NCBI GenBank assembly: GCA_030149325.1
Contig: JASBRS010000040.1
Span: forward strand, 1-64,000
Source: Deinococci bacterium
GTDB lineage: Bacteria > Deinococcota > Deinococci > Deinococcales > Trueperaceae
DNA: 64,000 bases
Reading direction: 5' to 3'
Both the position numbers and the translations under genes were made by a program. Under the pieces are notes generated by a model that saw only the letters and a program-made list of their open reading frames with translations, was not told the DNA's origin and did no database searches. Of this stretch, positions 39,593 through 48,991 are shown in pieces; position 1 is the stretch's first letter; every line of letters starts with the position of its first letter.

Positions 39593-41986
39593 ATGAAGCT
39601 TGCGCTGCGCATCATCGCTGGGGTCGTCGTCTTGCTCGTGCTCGTGGCAGCAGGGGGCTACCTGTGGATGCGGACCTCGTTGCCCAAGGTGCGGGGCAGC
39701 GTCGAGGTCCAGGGCCTGCACCAGAGCGTCGACATCGTTCGCGACGCCAACGACGTGCCGCACATCTACGCCAAGGACAAGGCCGACGCCGTCTTCGCGC
39801 TCGGCTACGTCCACGCCCAGGACCGCCTGTGGCAGATGGACTTCCAGCGCCGTGTCGGAGCCGGTCGCCTGTCGGAGGTGCTGGGCGCCGCCACCCTCAA
39901 GACCGACGAGTTCCTGCGCACGCTCGGGGTGTACCGGGCGGCCCAGCAGGCGCTGACGCACCTCGACCCCGAGACGCGCGGCCTGCTCGACGACTACGTG
40001 GCCGGCATCAACGCCTACATCGCCGACCACAAGGGGGCGTGGCCGCCGGAGTACGTGGTGCTGGGGGTGAAGCCCGAACCGTTCACCGCCGCCGACGTGA
40101 TCGCCTGGGCCAAGATGATGTCGTGGGATCTCTCGGGCAACTGGGACACCGAGTTGCTCCGGGCCCGCCTGATCGCCAAGCTCAAGCCCGCGGACGCCCA
40201 GAAGCTGATCGCCACGTTGTGGCCCGGCTACCCCGCCGACGGTCCGATCGTCCTGCCCGACTTCCGCGCCCTGTACCGCCAGTTGCCGTTGAACGCCCTG
40301 GCCTCGGCATCGCCGGCGCCGTCGCCGCCCGGTCTCGGCTCGAACGACTGGGTGGTGTCGGGGGAGCACACCGCCTCCGGCAAGCCGCTGTTGGCGAACG
40401 ACCCGCACCTCGAGCTCGACGCCCCCTCGCTGTGGTACCTGGCGCAGATCAGTGCGCCCGGACTGAACGTCATCGGGGGCACCCTGCCGGGGACGCCGGC
40501 GGTGCTGTTGGGGCGGAACGACCGCATCGCCTGGGGCTTCACCAACACCGGGCCCGACACCCAGGACCTGTTCATCGAGAAGGTCGATCCCAACGATCCC
40601 ACGCGCTACCTCACGCCGACGGGAAGCGCGCCCTTCGAGACGCGCCGCGAGGTCATCCACGTCAAGGGCAAGCCCGACGTGGTGCTGAACGTGCGCAGCA
40701 CCCGGCACGGCCCCGTCATCTCCGACGTGGCGAGCGACGCCGCCACGGTGGCCAAGGAGCAGGGGGCCGGGATGGTGATCGCCATGCAGTGGACGGCGCT
40801 CGAGCCCGACGACACCACCATCCAGGCCGTCATGAAGATGAACACGGCGCAGGACTGGGGGCAGTTCACCAGCGCCCTCAAGGACTTCGTGACGCCCGAG
40901 CAGAACATCGTCTACGCCGATGTCGACGGCAACATCGGCTACTACGCGCCGGGCCGCATCCCCATCCGTCGGTCGGGGCAGGGGACGGTGCCGGTGCCTG
41001 GATGGACCGGTCAGTACGACTGGATCGGGACGGTGCCGTTCGACGCCCTGCCGCACACCTTCGACCCGTCCGACGGGCAGGTGGTGACCGCCAACAACCG
41101 CGTGGTGCCGTCGGGCTACCCGTACTACCTGACCCGCGACTGGACGGTGCCGTACCGCGCCGAACGCATCCGCACGCTCCTCGCCGGGACCCCCAAGGTG
41201 ACGCTGGCGACCATGGAGCGCATCCAGGCGGACCAGGTGTCGCCGTTCGCCCAGGCCTTCCTGCCCACCCTGCGCGCGGTCCAGTCCGACACCGAGCTGG
41301 CGCGCCAGGCGCAGGCGCAGCTCGTCGGCTGGGACGGCGCGATGGCGCGTGACAAGGCGGCGCCGCTGGTGTTCGCCGCCTGGTACCGGGCCTTCTCGAA
41401 GCGCGTCTACGCCGACGAGATGGGCGACCTCTTCGACGCCTTCTTCGGCTTCCATCCGGAGTTCCTGCAGGAGGTCCTGAAGAGCGATCCCAAGTGGTGC
41501 GACGACGTGCGCACGCCGGGCGTCGAGACCTGCGCCCAGGACGCCAAGCTGGCGCTCCAGGACGCCGTCGACCAGCTCGCCAAGAGCTACGGCAAGGACC
41601 CCTCGAAGTGGCGCTGGGGCGACGCCCACCAGGCGTTCAGCGCGCACCAGGTGTTCTCGCAGACGCCGCTGCGCGGGCTGTTCGACCTGCTCATCCCCAA
41701 CGGCGGCGGTGCCTACACCATCGATGTGGGCCGTTACGACATGGGCGACACCCAGCATCCGTTCCGTCAGATCGTCGGTCCGGGCTACCGCGCCGTGTAC
41801 GACCTGGCGAACCTCGACGCCTCGCGCTTCATCCAGACCACGGGGCAGTCGGGCAACATCCTGTCGCCGCACTACCGCGACTTCCTGACGCGCTGGCGCG
41901 ATGTCGCCTACCTGCCGATGAGTCTGGCTCGCACCGACGCGGAGAAGGGGCGCATCGGGACGCTGACGCTGACGCCGGCGCCCTAG
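39593..41986 (+). CDS. Penicillin acylase family hydrolase, membrane anchored
   Basis: A 797-residue Ntn-hydrolase made as one precursor and cut by itself. After a membrane anchor (about residues 5-25) comes the alpha part with VRDANDVPHIYAKDKADAVFALGYVHAQDRLWQMD, here given only as a region (residues 50-84). The nucleophile of the beta part is Ser250 in GLGSNDWVVSG, and the oxyanion Asn lies in WGFTNTGPDTQDLF. Relatives cleave penicillins or acyl-homoserine lactones. GGGAGG precedes the ATG, and TAGAAT lies 25 bases upstream. Its stop overlaps the convergent gene in CTAG. Confidence 0.93.
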   Translation: MKLALRIIAGVVVLLVLVAAGGYLWMRTSLPKVRGSVEVQGLHQSVDIVRDANDVPHIYAKDKADAVFALGYVHAQDRLWQMDFQRRVGAGRLSEVLGAATLKTDEFLRTLGVYRAAQQALTHLDPETRGLLDDYVAGINAYIADHKGAWPPEYVVLGVKPEPFTAADVIAWAKMMSWDLSGNWDTELLRARLIAKLKPADAQKLIATLWPGYPADGPIVLPDFRALYRQLPLNALASASPAPSPPGLGSNDWVVSGEHTASGKPLLANDPHLELDAPSLWYLAQISAPGLNVIGGTLPGTPAVLLGRNDRIAWGFTNTGPDTQDLFIEKVDPNDPTRYLTPTGSAPFETRREVIHVKGKPDVVLNVRSTRHGPVISDVASDAATVAKEQGAGMVIAMQWTALEPDDTTIQAVMKMNTAQDWGQFTSALKDFVTPEQNIVYADVDGNIGYYAPGRIPIRRSGQGTVPVPGWTGQYDWIGTVPFDALPHTFDPSDGQVVTANNRVVPSGYPYYLTRDWTVPYRAERIRTLLAGTPKVTLATMERIQADQVSPFAQAFLPTLRAVQSDTELARQAQAQLVGWDGAMARDKAAPLVFAAWYRAFSKRVYADEMGDLFDAFFGFHPEFLQEVLKSDPKWCDDVRTPGVETCAQDAKLALQDAVDQLAKSYGKDPSKWRWGDAHQAFSAHQVFSQTPLRGLFDLLIPNGGGAYTIDVGRYDMGDTQHPFRQIVGPGYRAVYDLANLDASRFIQTTGQSGNILSPHYRDFLTRWRDVAYLPMSLARTDAEKGRIGTLTLTPAP

Positions 41987-43098
41987 CGGGCGTCCTGCGC
42001 AGGGATCTCGGGCTCGAGCCCAGGATAGGGGCGCCCACGCTGCGTGGCCCTCAGGCGGTGGCGCAGCCCCAGGCTCTCGAGCAGCGCCTCGGTGGCCTCG
42101 GCCAGCGACGGTCCGTTGCGCGTGAGGAGCAGCGCCCAGCCGGGGCGGCCCAGCGGCCGCGCGCGCAGGCCGGGGGGCACCTTGGCCGGTGGGATGATGA
42201 GGTCCTCGGAGGGGATGGCGTCCTCGCGGCCGTGCTGTACGGCGACCGCTGCCAGGACGTAGTAGAGCGCGCTGCGCGAGGCGACCGGCAACGGCTCGCC
42301 GTCGAAGCTGCAGCGCAGCCGGCCCCGCAGGTTGGCCACGCTCTCGGCGTGGAGCAGCAGGTCCTCGAGGCTGATGTCGGTGAGAGCGTCCGCCTCGCGC
42401 ACCCATCCCAGCTCGGTGGCCTTCAGGGTCACGGCGACCGCCCGCCGCACGGCGCGCTCGTCGATCGCATGGCGCTCGCGCAGCAGCTTGCGCTGGCGCA
42501 GGAGCTCGAGCACCTGCCCGGGGTCGCCGCGAGGTCCCCCCAGCATCCGCCGCAGCTCGTCGGTGCCGACGTCCCGCGACAGTCGTGCCAGCTTGTCGGC
42601 CAGCCAGTCCTGCTGGAGTAGCGAGCGGGCCAGCGCCACGCGCCGCTGAGGGTCGGGGCCGCCGGTCTGGAACAGGCGAGCCATCACGCTGGGGAAGACG
42701 TCGTCGTAGAGCCCGAAGCCGTAGGCGTCCTCGCCTCGCAGCAGCAGTTGCCAGTCGCTGCCGTTGGTGTGCAGGGAGAAGACCCCGTCGACGCCGTCGT
42801 TCCAACCGAGTCCGCGGGCCAGCGGGACGCCCACGCCGTACACGGTCACCACGGCGTGCTCGCCGTCGAGCCGGATGCGGTACTGCAGGCAGGCGCCCTC
42901 GGCGCTGCCGCGCACCACGCCGAGATCGAAGATGTCGACGCCGCAGGCCTGGAGGAGCGGCAGCAACGCGACCTGGGCCACCCCCAGGGCGTCCGGGCGG
43001 GGCTGGACGACCAAGCGCTCCTTGGCACGGGCCACCGTGGCGAGCAAGGAGGGCGCGCCGGGGTCGGTCGGGAGCGTGGTGAACGTAGGGTGCCCCAT
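41983..43098 (-). CDS. Stand-alone HsdR-N-like protein with degenerate nuclease site
   Basis: A 371-residue protein with no membrane segment. Residues about 40-130 follow the pattern of stand-alone proteins that contain the N-terminal nuclease domain of type I restriction subunit HsdR: LLPLLQACGVDIFDL, then a strand pair and LHTNGSDWQLLL (usually TNG.xW). The catalytic Asp of VDYAL is LQYRI here, and the E-x-K strand reads VTVYG, so nuclease activity should be lost. The C-terminal half is helical, and I do not recognise it. No methylase or specificity gene is nearby. A moderate-confidence fold call from pattern memory. Confidence 0.5.
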   Translation of the reverse strand: MGHPTFTTLPTDPGAPSLLATVARAKERLVVQPRPDALGVAQVALLPLLQACGVDIFDLGVVRGSAEGACLQYRIRLDGEHAVVTVYGVGVPLARGLGWNDGVDGVFSLHTNGSDWQLLLRGEDAYGFGLYDDVFPSVMARLFQTGGPDPQRRVALARSLLQQDWLADKLARLSRDVGTDELRRMLGGPRGDPGQVLELLRQRKLLRERHAIDERAVRRAVAVTLKATELGWVREADALTDISLEDLLLHAESVANLRGRLRCSFDGEPLPVASRSALYYVLAAVAVQHGREDAIPSEDLIIPPAKVPPGLRARPLGRPGWALLLTRNGPSLAEATEALLESLGLRHRLRATQRGRPYPGLEPEIPAQDAR

Positions 43099-43180
43099 GG
43101 CGTCAGGTCTCGTACCCGAGCATAGCGGGCGAACGGCGCGAGAACGCCGACGATGTCTCGCCGGCCGCGCTGGCGCAGCC

Positions 43181-44572
43181 TCAGCCGGCGGGCCGAGCCA
43201 GTCCCTGAGGCAGCAGGCTGCGCACCTCGCCCGCGCTCCTGCGCCCCCAGCCCAGGGCCAGTCCGGCCACCGTCACACGCACCCAACCGTCGGGGCCGCC
43301 GTCGGCGAACGGCTCCCGGGCGAGGTAGCGCGCCAGTCGTGGGTCCTCGGGTTGCAGGTCGACCTCGTTGCCGCCGGGCGGTGCGGCCATCGCCAGCGCG
43401 TGGGCTGGCTCGAAGCGGCGGCCGCGGTAGCGTCCGAGCACCACTCCGGCGCGCAGCAGGTGCACGCCGTCGGCGGCGGGAAGGTCGCGGGGCGCCGCCA
43501 GCAGGCGATCGTGGTGCAGCAGCAGGGCGTGTTCGGGGAAGGGGACGCTCCCCAGCACGTCGTCGGCGAAGGCGTGCCAGGCGGCGAGGGCGGCGGACGG
43601 CGCCGCCGTGGCGCGGCCGTAGCCGGCGCCCGACGACCGCGAGCTCGGGGCCCCGACCGACGCTGCCTCGTCGGTCGCGTCGACCTTGCGCAGCAGCGCG
43701 ACGAAGTGGCCGTCGCCGGGCTGCCGGTGCGGCCAGATCCGCGCCGTCGCGGAGCTCGGGAGGCCGGCGCTGGCCCGTCCGGGGTCGAGACCCGGCAGCT
43801 CGAAGGGCTCGGGGCGGAACTCCGGATGCGCAGCGAGGAAGGCGGTCACCGCCCCCTCGTCCTCCGCCGGCTCGAAGGTGCAGGTGCTGTAGGCGAGGAG
43901 GCCGCCCGGCCGCAGCAGACGAGCGGCCGCCTCGAGCAGGCGCCCCTGGGTGGCGACGCAGCGGTCGACCAGAGCGGGCGTCCACTGCCCGCGCGCCTCC
44001 GCGCTCTTGCGGAACATCCCCTCGCCGGAGCACGGGGCGTCCAGCAGGACGCGGTCGAAGGTCGCTCCCCAGGCCCGGGCGAGTCGCTCGGGCTCGGCCT
44101 GCGTGACGACGGTGTGGCTGGCTCCCCAGCGCTCGACGTTGGCAACCAGCGCCCGCGCACGTCGCGCATCGGGGTCGTTGGCGACCAGCAGCCCGCGACC
44201 CCGCATCAGGGAGGCCAGGTGCGTGGTCTTGCCTCCCGGTGCCGCCGCCAGGTCGGCCACGCGCTCTCCGGGGCGGGGCCGCAGCACCTCCGCCGGCGCC
44301 ATGGCGCTGGGGTCCTGAAGGTAGAACGCGCCGGCCTGGTGGAGCGGGTGCGCCCCGGGCGCGCCGTCGGGGTCGGGGAGCAGGAAGCCGTCGGCGCACC
44401 AGGGGATGGGCACCAGCCGCCACGGGAGGCGCTCGTGAAGCGCCTCGGCCGTGATCTTGAGGGGGTTGGCGCGAAGGCCGCGTACCGCCGGAGCCGCCAG
44501 CGCGGCGAGGAGCTCGCGGGCCTCGGCGTCGCCGAGCAGCTCGCGCATCCGGGTTGCGAACGCCGACGGCAT
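43181..44572 (-). CDS. RsmF-like 16S rRNA (cytosine-C5) methyltransferase
   Basis: A 463-residue RNA m5C methyltransferase. The SAM pocket is seen at LAAAPGGKTTHLASLM, the proline-cysteine motif IV is DAPCSGEGMFRK, and the nucleophile cysteine motif VI is AYSTCTFEPAEDEG. The C-terminal about 150 residues (an RsmF/YebU-type extension ending in a PUA-like part) follow. The first ATG with family-like spacing is 44572 (MPSAFATRMRELLG); a TTG at 44608 could add 12 residues. The gene lies 85 bases after nrdR on the same strand. Confidence 0.88.
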   Translation of the reverse strand: MPSAFATRMRELLGDAEARELLAALAAPAVRGLRANPLKITAEALHERLPWRLVPIPWCADGFLLPDPDGAPGAHPLHQAGAFYLQDPSAMAPAEVLRPRPGERVADLAAAPGGKTTHLASLMRGRGLLVANDPDARRARALVANVERWGASHTVVTQAEPERLARAWGATFDRVLLDAPCSGEGMFRKSAEARGQWTPALVDRCVATQGRLLEAAARLLRPGGLLAYSTCTFEPAEDEGAVTAFLAAHPEFRPEPFELPGLDPGRASAGLPSSATARIWPHRQPGDGHFVALLRKVDATDEAASVGAPSSRSSGAGYGRATAAPSAALAAWHAFADDVLGSVPFPEHALLLHHDRLLAAPRDLPAADGVHLLRAGVVLGRYRGRRFEPAHALAMAAPPGGNEVDLQPEDPRLARYLAREPFADGGPDGWVRVTVAGLALGWGRRSAGEVRSLLPQGLARPAG

Positions 44573-44657
44573 CCCGTCGGCGTCCGCGCCCCGGCGGGGG
44601 GCGCTCAAGACCCCTCCGAGCCGCCGCGGCGCGCTCCCGCGACGCTCGCGCCGCGCT

Positions 44658-45137
44658 TCAGGACTCGCGCTCCAACTCGGGCTCCAGCGCCGCGGCGTCG
44701 CTGCCCAGTTGGCGGATCTCCTCGATGAAGCGGTCGACCGAGTCGAAGTCGCGGTAGACGCTGAGGAAGCGGATGTAGGCGACGTCGTCGAGGGACTTGA
44801 GGAACTGCAGGGTGCGTCGACCGATCTCGTCGGAGGCGACCTCCGGAGCCTGCACCTCGTCCTCGAAGCTGTAGGCGAACTCGCGCAACTGCTTCTCGGT
44901 GACGGGACGCTTGTTGCAGGCGATGCGCAGCTTGTCCAGCAGCTTGTCGGGGTTGAAGGCCTCGTGGCGACCGGAGCGCTTCCGCACCATCAGCGCCTCG
45001 AACTGGGCCCGCTCGTAGGTCGTGAAGCGCCGGTGGCACGCCGCGCACTCGCGACGGCGGCGGATCGCCGCGCCCTCGTCGGACGGCCGCGAGTTGATCA
45101 CCCGCGTGTCGTCGGAGGAGCAGAACGGGCACTTCAT
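44658..45137 (-). CDS. nrdR: Transcriptional repressor NrdR
   Basis: A 159-residue repressor of ribonucleotide reductase genes. An N-terminal zinc ribbon with Cys3, Cys6, Cys31 and Cys34 is followed by an ATP-cone domain (about 48-138: LMVRKRSGRHEAFNPDKLLDKL...) that senses ATP and dATP. The C-terminal tail is acidic. Start ATG is 6 bases after TAGCGT. No nrd structural genes are in the window, so it acts at a distance. Confidence 0.97.
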   Translation of the reverse strand: MKCPFCSSDDTRVINSRPSDEGAAIRRRRECAACHRRFTTYERAQFEALMVRKRSGRHEAFNPDKLLDKLRIACNKRPVTEKQLREFAYSFEDEVQAPEVASDEIGRRTLQFLKSLDDVAYIRFLSVYRDFDSVDRFIEEIRQLGSDAAALEPELERES

Positions 45138-45187
45138 GGTCCCACGCTACGCCGCGTAGCCGATGGCCTTCAAGCGCGACGCGCGGC

Positions 45188-46144
45188 TCACGGCAGGCGG
45201 TGGCGCGGGGTGTCCGCGAGGTCGCCCTCGAGCTCGCCGTCGTCCTCGTCGACGTGGTGCCGGCGCAACGATGGGGCGGCGTGGAAGCGGTCGAAGGGAT
45301 CGTCGGCGAAGTCGTCGGCCGGCACCGCGTCGTCGTCCGGCGAGCCCTCGCCGTCCTGCACGTCGTCGCCGTCCAGCGAGCCTTCCGCGGCATCGTCTTC
45401 GTCGTCGTCTGCGTCGTCGTAGAGGCCGGCCTCCAGGTCGTCCTGGCGCACCCGATCGTCGAGGGCCGCCCGCACCTCGGGCAGCAGCGACTCGGTGACG
45501 CGCGGTGGAGGCGGCAGCTCGACGAAGACCTCCTGCCCCGACACCCCCGACGACGCATCGGAGCCGAGGAAGCGGACGCTCTCGACCAGTGCGGCGTCGT
45601 GACGCGGGTCCGAGGCGGTGCGGGACGGCACCACGAGGTTCGCGCGGGGGCGCTCGAAGCGCTCGCAGAAGCTCCGGACCAGGTGCGACAGGGCCCCCTG
45701 GACCGCGGCCATCTGCGGCTGCCGGTGCACGGCGGGCGTGATCAGCACCACCCAGCCGCGGTCGAGCAGGCGGGCGGCGGTCTTGAGCGTGAGGTAGGCG
45801 CTGCGCAGGTCCTCCGCCACCAGCTCGGCGAACTCGCCTTCGCCCAGCTCCTCGAACGGGGTGTGGCTGACCTGGCTCGAGACGTGGACCACGCCCCCGA
45901 GCGCACCGAAGATCTCGTAGACCTTGTGGAACGCGCCCAAGACGTCCATCTGGGTGGTCATGTCGGCCTGGATGGGGATGGCCTGGCCGCCGAGCTCTTC
46001 GATCTCGGCGGCGGTCTTGGCGGCCAGGTCCACGTCGCGATCGGCGCACACGACGTCGTAGTCGGCCTGACCGTAGGCGAGCGCCACGGCCCGTCCGAAG
46101 CCCTGGCCGACGTTGGTGACCAGGACGATACGGGCTGGTTCCAT
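45188..46144 (-). CDS. SDR-fold protein with lost catalytic residues and acidic tail
   Basis: A 318-residue protein. Residues 1-about 215 are a short-chain dehydrogenase/reductase fold with the dinucleotide loop TNVGQGFGRA and a VHVSSQ strand. The catalytic set is gone: the Ser strand is VVLITP, and Y-x-x-x-K is replaced by M-x-x-x-Q in MAAVQGALSHL. The last about 95 residues are an acidic low-complexity tail (runs of Asp and Glu). It may bind NAD(P) but should not catalyse. It lies divergent from the bactofilin gene. TATCCT ends 7 bases before the ATG, with GGGAGG in the gap. Confidence 0.75.
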   Translation of the reverse strand: MEPARIVLVTNVGQGFGRAVALAYGQADYDVVCADRDVDLAAKTAAEIEELGGQAIPIQADMTTQMDVLGAFHKVYEIFGALGGVVHVSSQVSHTPFEELGEGEFAELVAEDLRSAYLTLKTAARLLDRGWVVLITPAVHRQPQMAAVQGALSHLVRSFCERFERPRANLVVPSRTASDPRHDAALVESVRFLGSDASSGVSGQEVFVELPPPPRVTESLLPEVRAALDDRVRQDDLEAGLYDDADDDEDDAAEGSLDGDDVQDGEGSPDDDAVPADDFADDPFDRFHAAPSLRRHHVDEDDGELEGDLADTPRHRLP

Positions 46145-46438
46145 GCCTCCCAGGATACGACGTGGTCGCGCCCGCATGCAGCCCGCGCGGGGCCGGCGGC
46201 CTGTGAAGCGTTTAATCCCCGCCGGACCCGTGGGCGCGGTACAACCGAGGCGGACGCTCGGTCCGACAGGTCGCGGCACCCGACGGGTCCCGGCGTCGAC
46301 CGGACCGCGGACCCCCGCGAGGTGCGGCGAGCTACGCCATCGCACCGCGCGGACGTTGGGACGAGGGGGAAGCCCCCGAGAGCGCCCGGCATCGGCCCCC
46401 GGATCGGGGGCGGGACGCCGCGCGAGGGAGAGGACCTC

Positions 46439-46963
46439 ATGCTGGGACGTAGCAGCAAGAAGACGAAGCAGGAGACGACGGCCAGCGAGCCGTTCACCTA
46501 CATCCACCGCGGAACCAAGCTGGTGGGCGACCTCGAGGCCAGCGGACGCGTGCGCGTTCACGGCGCGATCCACGGCAACGTGAAGGTGAGCGGTGTCCTG
46601 GAGGTGGCCGAGGCCGGCGTCATCGAGGGCGATCAGGTCGAGGCCGACGAGGTGAAGATCCTCGGCAAGGTCCGCGCCAACGTCGACGCCAAGGGCAAGA
46701 TCGAGATCTGGAAGGACGGCCAGCTCGAGGGCAACGTCCGTGCGGCCGCGCTCGATATCGAGGAGGGCGCGTCGTTCACGGGGCGCAGCGAGATGACGGC
46801 GGGGCGGCGCGGCGGGGCCGCACGCCTGCCGGAGAGCGCCTCTCCGTCGCGGCCGGCTTCCCTGGGCGGTGAGGAGCCTGCTACGCTGCGCGGCGACCCG
46901 AGCTCAGGCTCGGCGGGGGACGACACGGTGCCGGCCGAGGAGCCCGCGGCGAACGAGAGCTGA
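46439..46963 (+). CDS. Bactofilin
   Basis: A 174-residue self-polymerising cytoskeletal protein (DUF583). Residues about 20-115 form the right-handed beta-helix of six-residue turns (LVGDLEASGRVRVHGAIHG, NVKVSGVLEVAEAGVIEG) that stacks end to end into filaments. The short N-terminal and longer C-terminal tails (about 116-174) are disordered, as usual. Bactofilins recruit cell-wall enzymes and shape cells. GAGAGGAC precedes the ATG. The 294 bases between it and the divergent SDR-fold gene hold no other gene and no clear operator. Confidence 0.93.
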   Translation: MLGRSSKKTKQETTASEPFTYIHRGTKLVGDLEASGRVRVHGAIHGNVKVSGVLEVAEAGVIEGDQVEADEVKILGKVRANVDAKGKIEIWKDGQLEGNVRAAALDIEEGASFTGRSEMTAGRRGGAARLPESASPSRPASLGGEEPATLRGDPSSGSAGDDTVPAEEPAANES

Positions 46964-47022
46964 GCGCCGTCGGCGTTCGGGGCGGCTTGAGGCTGCGGTG
47001 GGCGCGACTGCTAGAATGGCGC

Positions 47023-47088
47023 GTGCACGTACGGTCGACGACACGACGTCGCAACCCCTGGAAGGCGAGGAGGCCGCATGGCGCTTGA
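47023..47088 (+). CDS. Possible 21-codon leader frame overlapping accD
   Basis: A GTG 5 bases after TAGAAT (47012-47017) opens a 21-codon, Arg-rich frame whose TGA lies 10 bases inside accD in another frame. accD also has AGGAGG. Weak evidence; positional only. Confidence 0.2.
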   Translation: MHVRSTTRRRNPWKARRPHGA

Positions 47089-47971
47089 ACGTTGGTTCCG
47101 CCGGAACCGGCCCACGCGCAAGGAGGACGACAACGCGCCCGCCGGCCTGTGGCTGAAGTGCGAGGCGTGCAGCGCCCAGATCTACCGCAAGGACCTCGTC
47201 GCCAACGCCTACGTGTGCCCCGAGTGCGGGCACCACTACCGCATGCCGGTGGAGGCGCGCATCGAGTTGCTGGCCGACGCCGGTAGCTTCGAGCCGTGGT
47301 CGGGCGGCATCCAAGCGGAGGATCCGCTGGGGTTCGTCGACACCCAGCCCTACCCGGAGCGGCTCGAGAAGAACCGGCAGAAGCACGGCCGCCCCGACGC
47401 CATCGTCACCGGAGGGGCGACCCTCGACGGCGAGGCGATCGGCCTGGTGGTGATGGACTTCCAGTTCCTGGGTGGCTCGATGGGTTCGGTGGTGGGCGAG
47501 GAGATCGCCCGGGCCGCCGAGCGCTCGGCGCAGGAGGGGCGCGCGCTGGTGGCGGTGACCGCCTCCGGCGGGGCCCGCATGCAGGAGGGCGCGCTGTCGC
47601 TGATGCAGATGGCCAAGACGACGGTGGCGCTCGAGCTGCTCGCCGAGCGCGGCCTGCCGTTCGTGAGCGTGCTCACCGACCCCACCACGGGCGGCGTGAC
47701 GGCGAGCTTCGCCACCCTCGGCGACGTGATCTACGCCGAGCCCGGGGCGCTGATCTCCTTCGCCGGCCCGCGCGTGATCCAGCAGACCATCAAGCAGGAC
47801 CTTCCGGAGGGCTTCCAGCGCTCGGAGTTCCTGCTGGAGAAGGGCATGCTCGACGACGTGGTGTCCCGCAAGGCGCTCAAGGAGCGTCTCGCCGTGACGA
47901 TCCGCCTGCTGCGCGCCGGGTCCGTGGCCCGGGAGCGCGAGAAGGGGGTGGGCCGTGCCGCTGCCCTTTGA
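47078..47971 (+). CDS. accD: Acetyl-CoA carboxylase carboxyltransferase subunit beta
   Basis: Moves the carboxyl group from biotin to acetyl-CoA, together with AccA, to make malonyl-CoA for fatty acids. The 297 residues start with a four-cysteine zinc ribbon (CEACSAQIY...CPECGHHY, about residues 28-50) that binds its own mRNA and DNA in E. coli, and continue as the crotonase-fold domain with [10 protein letters not shown] and [18 protein letters not shown] precedes the ATG. The end overlaps accA by 17 bases. A TAGAAT promoter box lies 61 bases upstream. Confidence 0.98.
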   Translation: MALERWFRRNRPTRKEDDNAPAGLWLKCEACSAQIYRKDLVANAYVCPECGHHYRMPVEARIELLADAGSFEPWSGGIQAEDPLGFVDTQPYPERLEKNRQKHGRPDAIVTGGATLDGEAIGLVVMDFQFLGGSMGSVVGEEIARAAERSAQEGRALVAVTASGGARMQEGALSLMQMAKTTVALELLAERGLPFVSVLTDPTTGGVTASFATLGDVIYAEPGALISFAGPRVIQQTIKQDLPEGFQRSEFLLEKGMLDDVVSRKALKERLAVTIRLLRAGSVAREREKGVGRAAAL

Positions 47972-48908
47972 GAAGCCCATCGAGGACCTGGAGATCAAGA
48001 TCGAGGAGATGCGCGCCTACGCCGGCGAGCAGGGCATCGACCTCAGCGACGAGATCACGCTCCTGGAGCAGCGGCTCGAGCGCCTGCGACGCGATACCTT
48101 CGACAACCTGACGCGCTGGCAGCGGGTGCAGGTGGCGCGGGCGGCCGGACGGCCGACGGCGATGGACTACCTGCAGGGCGCCTTCGACGGCTTCACCGAG
48201 CTCCACGGCGATCGCACCCTGGGCGACGACCCCGCCATCGTGGCGGGCCTGGCCCGGCTCGGCGAGCGCAGCGTGGTGGTGATCGGGCAGCAGAAGGGGC
48301 GCGACACCAAGGAGAACATCCACCGCAACTTCGGCATGGCCCACCCCAGCGGGTACCGCAAGGCCATGCGCATGTTCGATCTGGCCGACAAGTTCGGGCT
48401 GCCGGTGATCACCCCGATCGACACCCCCGGCGCCTACCCCGGCATCGCGGCCGAGGAACAGGGCCAGGCCTGGGTGATCGCCGAGAGCATCCGCCGCATG
48501 AGCCGCCTGCAGGTGCCGGCGATCAGTGTGGTGATCGGCGAGGGCGGCTCGGGCGGCGCGCTGGCGGTGGGGGTGGCCAACCGCGTGCTCATCCTGGAGA
48601 ACGCCATCTACTCGGTGATCAGCCCGGAATCGTGCGCCGCCATCCTGTGGCGCGACGCTGCCGAGGCGGAGAAGGCGGCCGAGGCGCTCAAGCTGACCGC
48701 CTACGACCTGCTCGAGCTGGGGGTCGTCGACCGGGTGATCGACGAGCCGGTGGGGGGCGCCCACAAGGATCGCGAGGAGACGATCCGGCGCGTGCGCGAG
48801 GCCATGCTGGCGGAGGTCGCGTCGCTGATGCCGCTCGATCGCCAGGCGCTGGAGGCGCAGCGCCGCGAGCGCTTCCGCGCCCTCGGTCGTTTCCGCGACG
48901 CCGCCTGA
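47955..48908 (+). CDS. accA: Acetyl-CoA carboxylase carboxyltransferase subunit alpha
   Basis: A 317-residue partner of AccD. An N-terminal helical segment ([19 protein letters not shown]) is followed by the carboxyltransferase domain with the oxyanion glycines in [16 protein letters not shown] and [17 protein letters not shown]. The GTG start lies inside the 3' end of accD, so translation is coupled and the subunits stay equimolar. accB and accC are not in the window. Confidence 0.98.
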   Translation: MPLPFEKPIEDLEIKIEEMRAYAGEQGIDLSDEITLLEQRLERLRRDTFDNLTRWQRVQVARAAGRPTAMDYLQGAFDGFTELHGDRTLGDDPAIVAGLARLGERSVVVIGQQKGRDTKENIHRNFGMAHPSGYRKAMRMFDLADKFGLPVITPIDTPGAYPGIAAEEQGQAWVIAESIRRMSRLQVPAISVVIGEGGSGGALAVGVANRVLILENAIYSVISPESCAAILWRDAAEAEKAAEALKLTAYDLLELGVVDRVIDEPVGGAHKDREETIRRVREAMLAEVASLMPLDRQALEAQRRERFRALGRFRDAA

Positions 48909-48991
48909 ACCAAGCCGTCACGTCGATCTAGAAGGAGCCGGCCTGGCCGCGCTGGGGCCGATGGGGTCGTGGTGCCCGGTACGAGGGGATC

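Noticed and set aside
39044-42805. A 1253-codon open frame on the minus strand opposite the penicillin acylase
   Set aside because: Its first 156 codons at the 3' end are the real acetyltransferase gene; the rest is a mirror frame of a high-GC gene, with low-complexity Arg/Gly/Ala/Val composition and no domain.
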